NCBI GenBank assembly: GCA_934294965.1
Contig: CAKRAM010000151.1
Location: 1-10,909 of the forward strand
From: an uncultured Clostridia bacterium
GTDB lineage: Bacteria > Bacillota > Clostridia > Christensenellales > CAG-314
DNA: 10,909 bases
Direction: 5' to 3'
Program-made: the position numbers and the translations under genes
Part shown: positions 1-6,330 of the stretch, piece by piece
Numbering within the stretch: position 1 is the stretch's first letter
Layout of the letters: the number at the start of each line of letters is the position of its first letter
Notes under the pieces: generated by a model
The model's input: the letters and a program-made list of their open reading frames with translations, nothing else
Databases searched by the model: none
What the model was told of the DNA's origin: nothing

Positions 1-49
1 TGAGGTCCAGTTGCAACCTATATTGTTTTATTTTGCGACCGATTTCCAT
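1..49 (-). CDS. N-terminus of an XRE/Cro-CI-type helix-turn-helix regulator (partial, runs off left edge)
   Basis: Only the first 16 codons are in the window: MEIGRKIKQYRLQLDL. This matches the usual opening of XRE-family DNA-binding domains (IGxKIKxxRxxxxLTQxxLA), in which helix 1 precedes the helix-turn-helix. The start is supported by an AGGAAGG Shine-Dalgarno seven bases before the ATG and by a near-consensus promoter upstream on the same strand (188-216). The leader between promoter and start is about 130 nt. The gene is divergent from sigK. What it binds, and whether it carries a C-terminal cupin, TPR or peptidase domain, cannot be seen. The family assignment rests on a short stretch, but start, RBS, promoter and sequence agree. 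Confidence 0.6.
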   Translation of the reverse strand, partial: MEIGRKIKQYRLQLDL

Positions 50-187
50 TGTTGCGCCTTCCTTGAATAAACAATAAAAAAAGCCACCGACCAAATAAAT
101 ATTTTATAGTACCGCCGCATTTCACGACGAGCGCACGATGTCGCTCATATACAATAAAAGATTTGTTTGCTCTGTGGCAACGCGACT

Positions 188-216
188 AGTATAGTACCGA
201 TATTCAGCATTGTCAA
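188..216 (-). promoter_or_regulatory. Sigma-A promoter of the XRE-type regulator
   Basis: On the minus strand TTGACA (216-211) is followed after exactly 17 bp by TATACT (193-188), one mismatch from the sigma-A consensus. Upstream of the -35 box, from about 217 to 265, the DNA is very A/T-rich and contains an inverted repeat TTCTAAA/TTTAGAA (233-239/245-251), which could act as an UP element or operator. The spacer contains one of the four ATATCGG motifs of this intergenic region (197-203), a position suited to autoregulation. No regulator binding is demonstrated. Confidence 0.75.
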
Positions 217-453
217 ACGATTTAGTTAATATTTCTAAACTTTTTTTAGAATTGTTAAACTTTTTGTTTGGAATTGCGTATATCGGCGCAAATTGTGCCG
301 AAATTTTACGAAATTTGCCACAATTGACGGAAATTTGCGAACATCGACAGCGAGTTGCGGCAAGAAGTCGTTTTATAAGGTACCTTTCCGAGGGATCAGC
401 AGGCTTCACGCTAGAATGATATATCGGAACAGCGATTGCGTTATATCCGATAT
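197..453. promoter_or_regulatory. Divergent intergenic region with ATATCGG cluster and palindromes
   Basis: The sequence between the leftward regulator and sigK (50-535) has no credible gene. ATATCGG occurs four times: 197-203 (minus), 280-286 (plus), 421-427 (plus) and 447-453 (minus). The last two form an 8-bp inverted repeat, ATATCGGA (421-428) and TCCGATAT (446-453), with a 17-nt centre. A near-perfect 17-bp palindrome (CGGC.CAA...TTG.GCCG) lies at 284-300, and GAAATTTGC is repeated directly at 310-318 and 330-338. I did not notice the 7-mer elsewhere in the window. This looks like a regulator-binding region, and the adjacent XRE protein is the natural candidate to bind it. No clear sigma-E promoter for sigK could be picked out. 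Confidence 0.4.
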
Positions 454-535
454 TGCGGTGGATTTTGCCAACTATCCGACAAAATTGTCGATTATTGCAA
501 GGCAAAGGCAATATAATAAAGCAAAGGAGAACACC

Positions 536-1219
536 GTGTTCGGTGAAATTTTGCAACTACTAAGACGAATTTTGCTACCGACGGGATTTTTTGCCGGAAG
601 CAGTTACCCCAAGCCGCTTTCCGCCGAGGAAGAAGCCGAATGCTTGCAAAAGATGAAGCAAGGCAGCCGTGCCGCACGCGACAAACTGATTTGCCACAAT
701 ATGCGACTGGTTGCCCACATCGCAAAAAAGTACGCCAAAGGGGACAGCGACGACCTTATTTCCATCGGCTCGATTGGTCTGATAAAGGGAGTGGAAAGTT
801 ACTCCTGCGAAAAAGGCACGGGACTTGCAACCTATTTGGCACGATGCATAGAAAACGAAATTCTGATGGCTCTCAGGAGCAACAAACGGTATCAAAACAC
901 GGTGTCGCTATCCGGCACGCTGGGGCAGGACTCGGACGGCAACGAGTACACCCTTATGGACGTGATTGCTTCCTCCGAAGAGAGCGTGTTTGCTCAAGCC
1001 GAAACGGCGATTTTGCGCCAAAGTTTGCTTGCTGCCATAAAAAACCAACTTTCCGAGCGGGAACAGGTGATTGTGCTTATGCGATACGGTCTTGGCGACT
1101 CCGCACCGCTTACGCAACTTGAAACGGCAAAAAAGTTGGGGATAAGCCGCAGTTACGTTAGCCGCATTGAAACTCGCGCGCTGAAAAAGTTGAAAAAACA
1201 TTTGGAACATAGCAGGTAG
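536..1219 (+). CDS. sigK: RNA polymerase sporulation sigma factor SigK, with pro-sequence
   Basis: SigK directs late mother-cell transcription (coat and cortex maturation, mother-cell lysis) during endospore formation. The GTG start at 536 is chosen because AAAGGAGA sits five bases upstream and because it gives a 227-aa product close to the family length (241 aa in B. subtilis). Residues 1-23 are hydrophobic and resemble the membrane-associated pro-sequence that SpoIVFB removes in B. subtilis. The conserved PKPLS follows at 25-29. Region 2 covers about 45-120 (LICHNMRLVAHIAKKYAKG; DLISIGSIGLIKG; ATYLARCIENEILMALRS). Region 4 covers about 160-220, with the helix-turn-helix GISRSYVSRIETRALKKLK. 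The reading frame is continuous, so no skin-type element interrupts it. It appears monocistronic; the next gene has its own promoter. Confidence 0.95.
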   Translation: MFGEILQLLRRILLPTGFFAGSSYPKPLSAEEEAECLQKMKQGSRAARDKLICHNMRLVAHIAKKYAKGDSDDLISIGSIGLIKGVESYSCEKGTGLATYLARCIENEILMALRSNKRYQNTVSLSGTLGQDSDGNEYTLMDVIASSEESVFAQAETAILRQSLLAAIKNQLSEREQVIVLMRYGLGDSAPLTQLETAKKLGISRSYVSRIETRALKKLKKHLEHSR

Positions 1220-1305
1220 TTGCGGTTGGTAAGCATACCGTCAAAATATAAGATTTTCGGCGAAATGATTGAAATCATAAAATAGCCGTTAAATTTATTT
1301 ACCGT

Positions 1306-1334
1306 TTGACAATGCCGAAATTGGGATATATACT
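1306..1334 (+). promoter_or_regulatory. Sigma-A promoter of the DUF362 gene
   Basis: TTGACA (1306-1311) and TATACT (1329-1334) are separated by 17 bp. Transcription should start near 1341, giving a leader of about 65 nt before the ATG at 1405. The hexamers are the same as at the XRE-type regulator promoter, and 10 of the 17 spacer positions also match, which is more than two unrelated promoters would be expected to share. Confidence 0.75.
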
Positions 1335-1344
1335 ATCCGTAAGC

Positions 1345-1385
1345 GTTGCGGCGCATACTTACTGCAAATCACCACTTGCCGCAAC
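1345..1385 (+). promoter_or_regulatory. Inverted repeat in the 5' leader of the DUF362 gene
   Basis: GTTGCGGC (1345-1352) and GCCGCAAC (1378-1385) are perfect 8-bp complements around a 25-nt centre, extendable by one G-U pair. They occupy most of the predicted leader and end about ten bases before the GGAGG ribosome binding site. They could be an RNA stem that affects stability or translation, or an operator just downstream of the start point. No terminator-like T-tract follows and no known riboswitch class is recognised. Confidence 0.35.
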
Positions 1386-1404
1386 CGTTATTACGGAGGA
1401 ATTT

Positions 1405-2523
1405 ATGTGTACACCGTCCAAAGTTTACTTTTGCGATATGAGAACCAAACCCGGCGGAATGAACGTTACGCAAAAAATGACTAACCTTATTAAAAAGGGC
1501 GGCATCAAGGATATCGACATGCAGGGTAAGTACGTCGCAATAAAAATGCACTTTGGCGAATACGGCAATATTGCCTATCTTCGTCCGCAATTTGCCAAAG
1601 CCGTTGCCGACGTGGTTAAAGAAATGGGCGGCAAGCCGTTTTTGTGCGACTGCAACACTATGTACACAGGCGGTCGTCACAACGGACTTGACCACCTGAC
1701 CACCGCAGAACTTGACGGATTTAACAGCGTCACCACCGGTTGCCATGTGGTTATCGGCGACGGAATTAAGGGTACGGACGAAGTTGCCGTTCCCATTGAC
1801 GGCGAATTGGTAAAAACCGCCTACATCGGCAAAGCCATTTACGACGCCGACGTTGTTATTGCCCTATCACACTTTAAGGGACACGAAACGGCAGGCTTTG
1901 GCGGCGCGCTTAAAAACCTTGGTATGGGATGCGCAAGCATTGCCGGCAAACGCGATCAACACTCCGGCAGCAAGCCGCAAGTGGACCAATCCGGTTGTGT
2001 GGGATGCGGACTTTGCACCACTCAATGCGCTTACTCGGCTGTTACCGTTACCGACGGCAAGGCTCACGTAAACCACAGCAAGTGCGTGGGTTGCGGAAGA
2101 TGCGTGGGCGTTTGTCCGCACAAAACCATCCACTTTTTGGAAGGCAGAACCGAAGAAATTTTGAACAAGAAAATTGCCGAATACGCGGCGGCGGCAATAA
2201 AGAACAAACCGCATTTTAACATCAACGTTATTATGGACGTTTCCCCCAACTGCGACTGCCACCCCGAAAACGACACGCCGATGATACCCGACGTGGGAAT
2301 GCTTTGCTCGGTGGACCCCGTGGCAATTGACGTTGCCAGCGCCGACCTTTGCAAACGCCAACACATCATCGAAAACAGCGCGGCAGGCGAAAGCCACGTT
2401 CATACGGGCGACTGTTTTTGCGACGCGCACCACAACACCGATTGGACTTTCCAAGTGAGCCAAGGGGAAAAAATGCGCATAGGCACGCAAGAATACGTTT
2501 TGGAAGAAATTACCGACAAATAG
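1405..2523 (+). CDS. DUF362 domain protein with two 4Fe-4S ferredoxin motifs
   Basis: The product has 372 aa and starts at an ATG seven nt-spaced from a strong GGAGG. Residues 1-185 and about 265-320 form the DUF362 portion (VAIKMHFGEYGN, ALSHFKGHETAGFGGALKNLGMG, SVDPVAIDVASADL). Inserted at 195-245 is a bacterial two-cluster ferredoxin module with cysteines 198/201/204/208 and 227/230/233/237, each in CxxCxxCxxxC spacing. The family is common in anaerobic Clostridia, cytoplasmic, and presumed to be involved in electron transfer or metal-centre biology, but its reaction is unknown. It lies downstream of sigK with its own promoter and ends before a strong terminator. Extra cysteines and histidines near the C-terminus (around 283-285 and 332-343) may bind metal; that is inference. 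Confidence 0.9.
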   Translation: MCTPSKVYFCDMRTKPGGMNVTQKMTNLIKKGGIKDIDMQGKYVAIKMHFGEYGNIAYLRPQFAKAVADVVKEMGGKPFLCDCNTMYTGGRHNGLDHLTTAELDGFNSVTTGCHVVIGDGIKGTDEVAVPIDGELVKTAYIGKAIYDADVVIALSHFKGHETAGFGGALKNLGMGCASIAGKRDQHSGSKPQVDQSGCVGCGLCTTQCAYSAVTVTDGKAHVNHSKCVGCGRCVGVCPHKTIHFLEGRTEEILNKKIAEYAAAAIKNKPHFNINVIMDVSPNCDCHPENDTPMIPDVGMLCSVDPVAIDVASADLCKRQHIIENSAAGESHVHTGDCFCDAHHNTDWTFQVSQGEKMRIGTQEYVLEEITDK

Positions 2524-2650
2524 CCGCAGAGGAAATTTTGGCAAACACTTGAAGGGCAAAATAATCGCTACTGTCTAATAAGCAGAAAACAAAGCCGACT
2601 TGCGACAAATTGCCGAACGGAAACAATCGAAATTAACGTTTTAGCAGTCA

Positions 2651-2685
2651 AAAAGACCGAAAATCGCAAAGATTTTCGGTCTTTT
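2651..2685. terminator. Bidirectional intrinsic terminator between the convergent DUF362 and GH2 genes
   Basis: A perfect 15-bp stem (2651-2665 with 2671-2685) closes a 5-nt loop. The stem ends in TTTT followed by GTTTT on the plus strand, and the opposite flank is A-rich, giving a T-tract on the minus strand. It lies about 130 bp after the DUF362 stop and 60 bp after the GH2 stop, so it can end both convergent transcripts. The interval 2524-2650 holds nothing else I can support. Confidence 0.92.
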
Positions 2686-2744
2686 GTTTTTACTGTGAAT
2701 TATACTTTCAAGTGCAACACATAAATAAAGCGGCGTTTTTTTCG

Positions 2745-5243
2745 TTATTCTTCGTCCGAATCGCCTTCTTGCACCACAACGGCTTTTTGAGGAGCATAGT
2801 CCGGAAGAGTGGTAAGTTCGCCGTTGACTATCGGTTGGATTGCGTCCGTGGCAGACTGTGCAACGGTTGGCAAAGCGGGCTGCATCGCTTGCGGTTCGGG
2901 CTGAACGGGTTCGACTGCTTGCGAAGTTTGACTTTCTTGCGGCAGGCAAGACACGGTGAACTCCACTTTTTGGTCGTCCAGGTACAATGTGCCGCTTCCG
3001 CATTTGCCGACGGTTTTTACGTACGTGCCGAACATGCCGCCTTGAAGCGCAATTTGGCTAGGTCCGATAAGTTCGATTACGCCTTCTGTGCGAAGGTTGA
3101 CGACTTTTTGAACATAGGGGCAAACGTTGCCGTTTTGGTCCAGCATACGAATTTGAACGCAGGCTACGTCGTAGGTCGAACGTTCGGTAAGCTCAGTGTG
3201 CGACGGCTCAACCGACAAATGCACCGCGTCCGTGCTGCCGACTGTTTGCTCGGCAACGAGCGTTTCGCCTACGTAGGCTTTGATGGTCACGTCGTTGGCT
3301 TTACCGCCCCAGTTACTTTCGTACTTGCCGTAAAGTTCCACAACGCGTTGACGAGAAAGTTTTTCCGCTGCCATTACATAGGCAATTTTCAGTTTTGTGC
3401 CCAGCGGCAGTTTGTTCAAACCGTACTTTTTGACGTCGGCAAGGCACTTTTTGATGACTTTTGCGTGGGAAGGCTTTATGCCGTCCTCGGTGGTAAGGCG
3501 TTCACCGATGAGGTCGTCCACCAAAATGGGGGCGTTGGGCATACCGTAGGGACTGTTTGCGTGGGTGTACCGCTTGACGAAACTGCCGCCGCGGTAGACG
3601 TCGATACACTCGGCATTGGTAAGCACGAACATTTCACCCACGTTGCCTTCCGGATAGTCGCCTATATCCGTGGTGAACGCCGCTTTGACAAAGTAGTTGG
3701 ATTTGCCGAGCGAACGGAATACAAATGCCGCCGGTTTGGGGTTGCGGAACATATCCGTTACACCGTGATAGCAAATGCGATCGCCGCTGCCGAAATCCCT
3801 GTGGGTGTTGTAGTCGAACAAGCACCAGCCGAAACTGCCTGCCGTGCCACTTGCGGCAAAGATGTCCGAAACCATTTGCGCGTACCGCTTTACGTGGGTG
3901 CGAACGTGCGGAAAATCGTCGAAACTTTTTGTGGGGAACATATGTCCGTTGTACTCCGTGATCAAATACGGAACGCCTTTTTTGCACACTTTGTTGCGGT
4001 CGGTTGCGCCGAGCGCGTTAAAATCGTTGAAGGTGTAGACGTCCTCCAACAAGTTGGACTGCGCAAGATACCTCACTCCGCCCGTTTGGCGCGTTTCGTC
4101 CAAGGCGTGGGCAACGGCGTTGGTTTTGGCGTACAATTCGTCACAATCGACCGACTCGTTTATGCGAACGCCCCACAAAACTATTGACGGGTGGTTGCGA
4201 TACTGCAAAACCATGCTGCGGACGTTGTCCAAGGCTTGGCTTTGCCACTCGTCGTCGCCGATGTGCTGCCAACCGGGGATTTCAGTAAAGACCAACAGCC
4301 CCAGCCTGTCGCACTCGTCCACAAAACTTTGCGCCTGCATGTAGTGGGAGGTTCTGACGGCGTTAAGTCCCATATCTTTTAGAATTTTTGCATCCAGTTT
4401 TTGCATACTGTCGGGCATTGCGTAGCCGACGTAGGGATAACTTTGATGCCTGTTAAGCCCCACTATCTTCAGTTTTTGTCCGTTGAGGTAAAAACCGTCG
4501 GGCATAAATTTTGCCGTGCGCGCGCCGAAAGTGTACTTGTGAACGTTGCCACAGACTTTAAGCGTAAGCGTGTACAAATTAGGTTCATCCACGCTCCAAG
4601 GTTTAAGTTCGGTTTTTACTATCAAGTTGAGTTTTTCGCCGTTGGCTTGTTGGCTGCCGCAGGTTACAGTGCCGTCGTCCCCCTCTATAGACCACTTCAC
4701 ACTGACTGGTTCGGCAAACGCCGCAAGCGTTACGTCGGCTTTGACTTCGCCGCTAATGTCGGCACGAACGAACGCGTCGGATACGTATGCGCCGAAGTAT
4801 TCATCCAAATATGCCTCGCGATAAATTCCGCCGTAGGTCATATAGTCCATAACAAAACCGAAGGGCGGCTGATTGAGGCTTTCGCGACTATCAACCTTTA
4901 CCACAAGCACGTTTTCGCCATCCGTGACGCAATCGGTTACGTTGGCGGTAAAGGCGTTATAGCCGCAACGATTTTGCACCGCCAACCTACCGTTGACGAA
5001 CACGTCGGCTTGGTGCGCTACGCCCTCAAACGTGAGTAAATAGGTTGCGCCCGCTTGTTTGCTAACCGTGAACGTACGTTTGTAGCCGCTGACAAATTGA
5101 TAGATACTTTCGTCAAAACAGTTGAAAGGCGTTTCCGCGTTGGTATGCGGAAGGCGCACTGCACTGCCTTGTGAAGTAGGCTCGAAAACCGAATCCGACC
5201 ACTCCGGAAAAAATTGCCAATTGTCGTTAAGGTAAAATCTCAT
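2745..5243 (-). CDS. Glycoside hydrolase family 2 enzyme (beta-galactosidase/beta-glucuronidase type)
   Basis: The product has 832 aa, starting at the ATG preceded by GGAGGTAGT; an in-frame upstream ATG lacks this site. Domains follow GH2 order: jelly-roll sugar-binding domain (about 1-165, opening LNDNWQFFPEW), immunoglobulin-like domain (about 165-260), then a TIM barrel introduced by GLNRHQSYPYVG. The probable acid/base is Glu363 in GVRINES and the probable nucleophile is Glu430 in LITEYNG. There is no signal peptide, so the enzyme is probably cytoplasmic and acts on imported beta-glycosides. The beta-galactosidase and beta-glucuronidase alternatives cannot be separated by eye. The last 60 or so residues (from about 769) are an unusual Pro/Gln/Ala-rich tail ending in GDSDEE. 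The gene has its own promoter and terminator, with no sugar transporter beside it. Confidence 0.92.
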   Translation of the reverse strand: MRFYLNDNWQFFPEWSDSVFEPTSQGSAVRLPHTNAETPFNCFDESIYQFVSGYKRTFTVSKQAGATYLLTFEGVAHQADVFVNGRLAVQNRCGYNAFTANVTDCVTDGENVLVVKVDSRESLNQPPFGFVMDYMTYGGIYREAYLDEYFGAYVSDAFVRADISGEVKADVTLAAFAEPVSVKWSIEGDDGTVTCGSQQANGEKLNLIVKTELKPWSVDEPNLYTLTLKVCGNVHKYTFGARTAKFMPDGFYLNGQKLKIVGLNRHQSYPYVGYAMPDSMQKLDAKILKDMGLNAVRTSHYMQAQSFVDECDRLGLLVFTEIPGWQHIGDDEWQSQALDNVRSMVLQYRNHPSIVLWGVRINESVDCDELYAKTNAVAHALDETRQTGGVRYLAQSNLLEDVYTFNDFNALGATDRNKVCKKGVPYLITEYNGHMFPTKSFDDFPHVRTHVKRYAQMVSDIFAASGTAGSFGWCLFDYNTHRDFGSGDRICYHGVTDMFRNPKPAAFVFRSLGKSNYFVKAAFTTDIGDYPEGNVGEMFVLTNAECIDVYRGGSFVKRYTHANSPYGMPNAPILVDDLIGERLTTEDGIKPSHAKVIKKCLADVKKYGLNKLPLGTKLKIAYVMAAEKLSRQRVVELYGKYESNWGGKANDVTIKAYVGETLVAEQTVGSTDAVHLSVEPSHTELTERSTYDVACVQIRMLDQNGNVCPYVQKVVNLRTEGVIELIGPSQIALQGGMFGTYVKTVGKCGSGTLYLDDQKVEFTVSCLPQESQTSQAVEPVQPEPQAMQPALPTVAQSATDAIQPIVNGELTTLPDYAPQKAVVVQEGDSDEE

Positions 5244-5258
5244 ACTACCTCCGATAGA

Positions 5259-5273
5259 TTCGAAAAATTCGAA
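5259..5273. promoter_or_regulatory. Palindrome TTCGAA-AAA-TTCGAA in the GH2 leader, candidate operator
   Basis: Two TTCGAA copies flank a 3-bp AAA centre, making a 15-bp inverted repeat. It sits about 12 bp downstream of the -10 box of the GH2 promoter and upstream of the ribosome binding site, where a bound repressor would block early elongation. A substrate-responsive repressor would fit a glycosidase gene, but none is encoded next to it. Confidence 0.35.
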
Positions 5274-5285
5274 CGATGTATTTCG

Positions 5286-5314
5286 ATGATACCACACCTA
5301 GAAAAACGTGTCAA
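5286..5314 (-). promoter_or_regulatory. Sigma-A promoter of the GH2 gene
   Basis: On the minus strand TTGACA (5314-5309) is followed after 17 bp by TATCAT (5291-5286). The predicted start point near 5279 leaves a leader of about 36 nt. The promoter lies just downstream of the terminator of the preceding minus-strand gene, so the GH2 gene is its own transcription unit. Confidence 0.7.
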
Positions 5315-5324
5315 CGAGGCAAAC

Positions 5325-5348
5325 AAAAAGGACTGCAAAATGCAGTCC
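5325..5348 (-). terminator. Intrinsic terminator of the 206-aa membrane protein gene
   Basis: Read on the minus strand, GGACTGCA-TTT-TGCAGTCC (5348-5330) is a perfect 8-bp hairpin followed directly by TTTTTGTTTG. It starts about 18 nt past the stop codon at 5366. Flanking GCAAAC and GTTTGC could extend the base of the stem. Confidence 0.88.
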
Positions 5349-5365
5349 CGTTTGCTTGCAATATG

Positions 5366-5986
5366 TCACTTTTGGAACAATTTTTCAAATGCAGAGTCCA
5401 GCGCGTCCGCCAAAACGGATACGTCGCTGCTGCCAATAAACTCGGCAACGGCATCGAACAACTTCTTTTTGCGGTCGGTTTGGTCGCCGTTTTTACCGTA
5501 CAATGCCGAAAGCGTTTCGGCAAGAATTTTTGCCTGCGCAGCAAACTGCTCCAAAGTAAGTTCGCCTTTGTTTAGGCGTTCCTTTACTCCGCCGCAGTAC
5601 AAAAGTTGACTGTACACCACGGCAAACGCGTCGTTAGCCAGCAGTTTTTTGACGTCCTTGCCGGAAAGCGAACGAACAAACTGACAAAGCACCGTTGCCA
5701 TTGCTCCGATAACGGCTCCGTCGCCCAAAACCTTGACGATTTTTTTGTAGACGGATATTTGCGGTTTTTCCACAAAAAACAAGTTTACAACGGCACAAAC
5801 AACGGCAAATGCGAATGCCGAAAGTTCGGCGGAATCAAATTTGTACGGCAGTTGCGTTTTTTTGCGGCAAAGCCGACAAACAAGCAACGTGAGCGCAGCG
5901 GTTACAACTGCGTATACCAGGCAAAAGGCGTTGTCCGTTTTGCCTAAAAAAGCCGAAAGCGATTTGATTGCGTTTTCAAAATCCAT
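5366..5986 (-). CDS. Hypothetical membrane protein with three predicted transmembrane segments
   Basis: The 206-aa product has hydrophobic segments at about 20-38, 54-72 and 88-105. They are followed by a soluble, mostly helical C-terminal half (about 106-206) rich in Lys, Glu, Ala and Leu. The first loop is basic (CRLCRKKTQ). AAAGGAG lies eight bases before the ATG, which supports the start. I do not recognise a family or catalytic motif. The architecture, a short membrane anchor plus a helical domain, suggests an anchored scaffold or regulatory protein, which is only inference. It stands alone, with a terminator behind it and a 344-bp gene-free interval before it. Confidence 0.75.
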   Translation of the reverse strand: MDFENAIKSLSAFLGKTDNAFCLVYAVVTAALTLLVCRLCRKKTQLPYKFDSAELSAFAFAVVCAVVNLFFVEKPQISVYKKIVKVLGDGAVIGAMATVLCQFVRSLSGKDVKKLLANDAFAVVYSQLLYCGGVKERLNKGELTLEQFAAQAKILAETLSALYGKNGDQTDRKKKLFDAVAEFIGSSDVSVLADALDSAFEKLFQK

Positions 5987-6330
5987 AGTTGCGTCTCCTT
6001 TATAAAAATTTTCGGAAACACAGTTTCAAGAATCCGATACAAGTTATGCGCAAACGGCGTTTTGCTTCCCCGAAAGCAAAGCCGACAAGGTTGTCGCTAC
6101 CCGATTTTTGCGACAACTTGCAACATCTTGTACAACTAGATTTTACAACGCAATTTTGACAGGTGTATGTCAGCGTTTGGCGTGGTTCTATAAAATTACA
6201 GAGTTTTTACAAGCCTTACAAGCGTCTCTTTTGCTAAATTTACGCTTGCTAAACCTGCCTTGGCGCAAAAGAAAGTCCAAATTTTCAACAATTGTGACAT
6301 GCGACGTTGTGTAATTGCCTAAACGCCAAA
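5987..6330. other. Gene-free 344-bp interval with two adjacent hairpins
   Basis: This stretch lies between the hexapeptide acetyltransferase and the 206-aa membrane protein. It holds two inverted repeats side by side: TTTGCTT/AAGCAAA (6061-6067/6074-6080, 6-nt loop), and CAAGGTTGTCGC/GCGACAACTTG (6086-6097/6110-6120, 12-nt loop, one bulged G). Neither is followed by a clear T-tract on either strand. The remainder is A/T-rich, and I could not pick out a confident promoter for the downstream gene. A 68-codon plus-strand frame here has no ribosome binding site and is not believed. Confidence 0.45.

Noticed and set aside
512..517. TATAAT just upstream of sigK as a -10 box
   Set aside because: Transcription would start on top of the ribosome binding site, and no -35 box lies at 16-18 bp. 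sigK is expected to use SigE in the mother cell.
122..556. 144-codon minus-strand frame across the XRE-sigK intergenic region
   Set aside because: It overlaps the sigK start and the regulator's promoter, has no ribosome binding site, and its translation resembles no protein family.
2712..4187. Long plus-strand frame (491 codons) opposite the GH2 gene
   Set aside because: It is the antisense shadow of a clearly conserved GH2 coding sequence; the composition (many Val, Arg, Phe, Cys) follows from the other strand.
6108..6314. 68-codon plus-strand frame in the 344-bp gene-free interval
   Set aside because: It starts inside a hairpin, has no ribosome binding site and no protein-like pattern.
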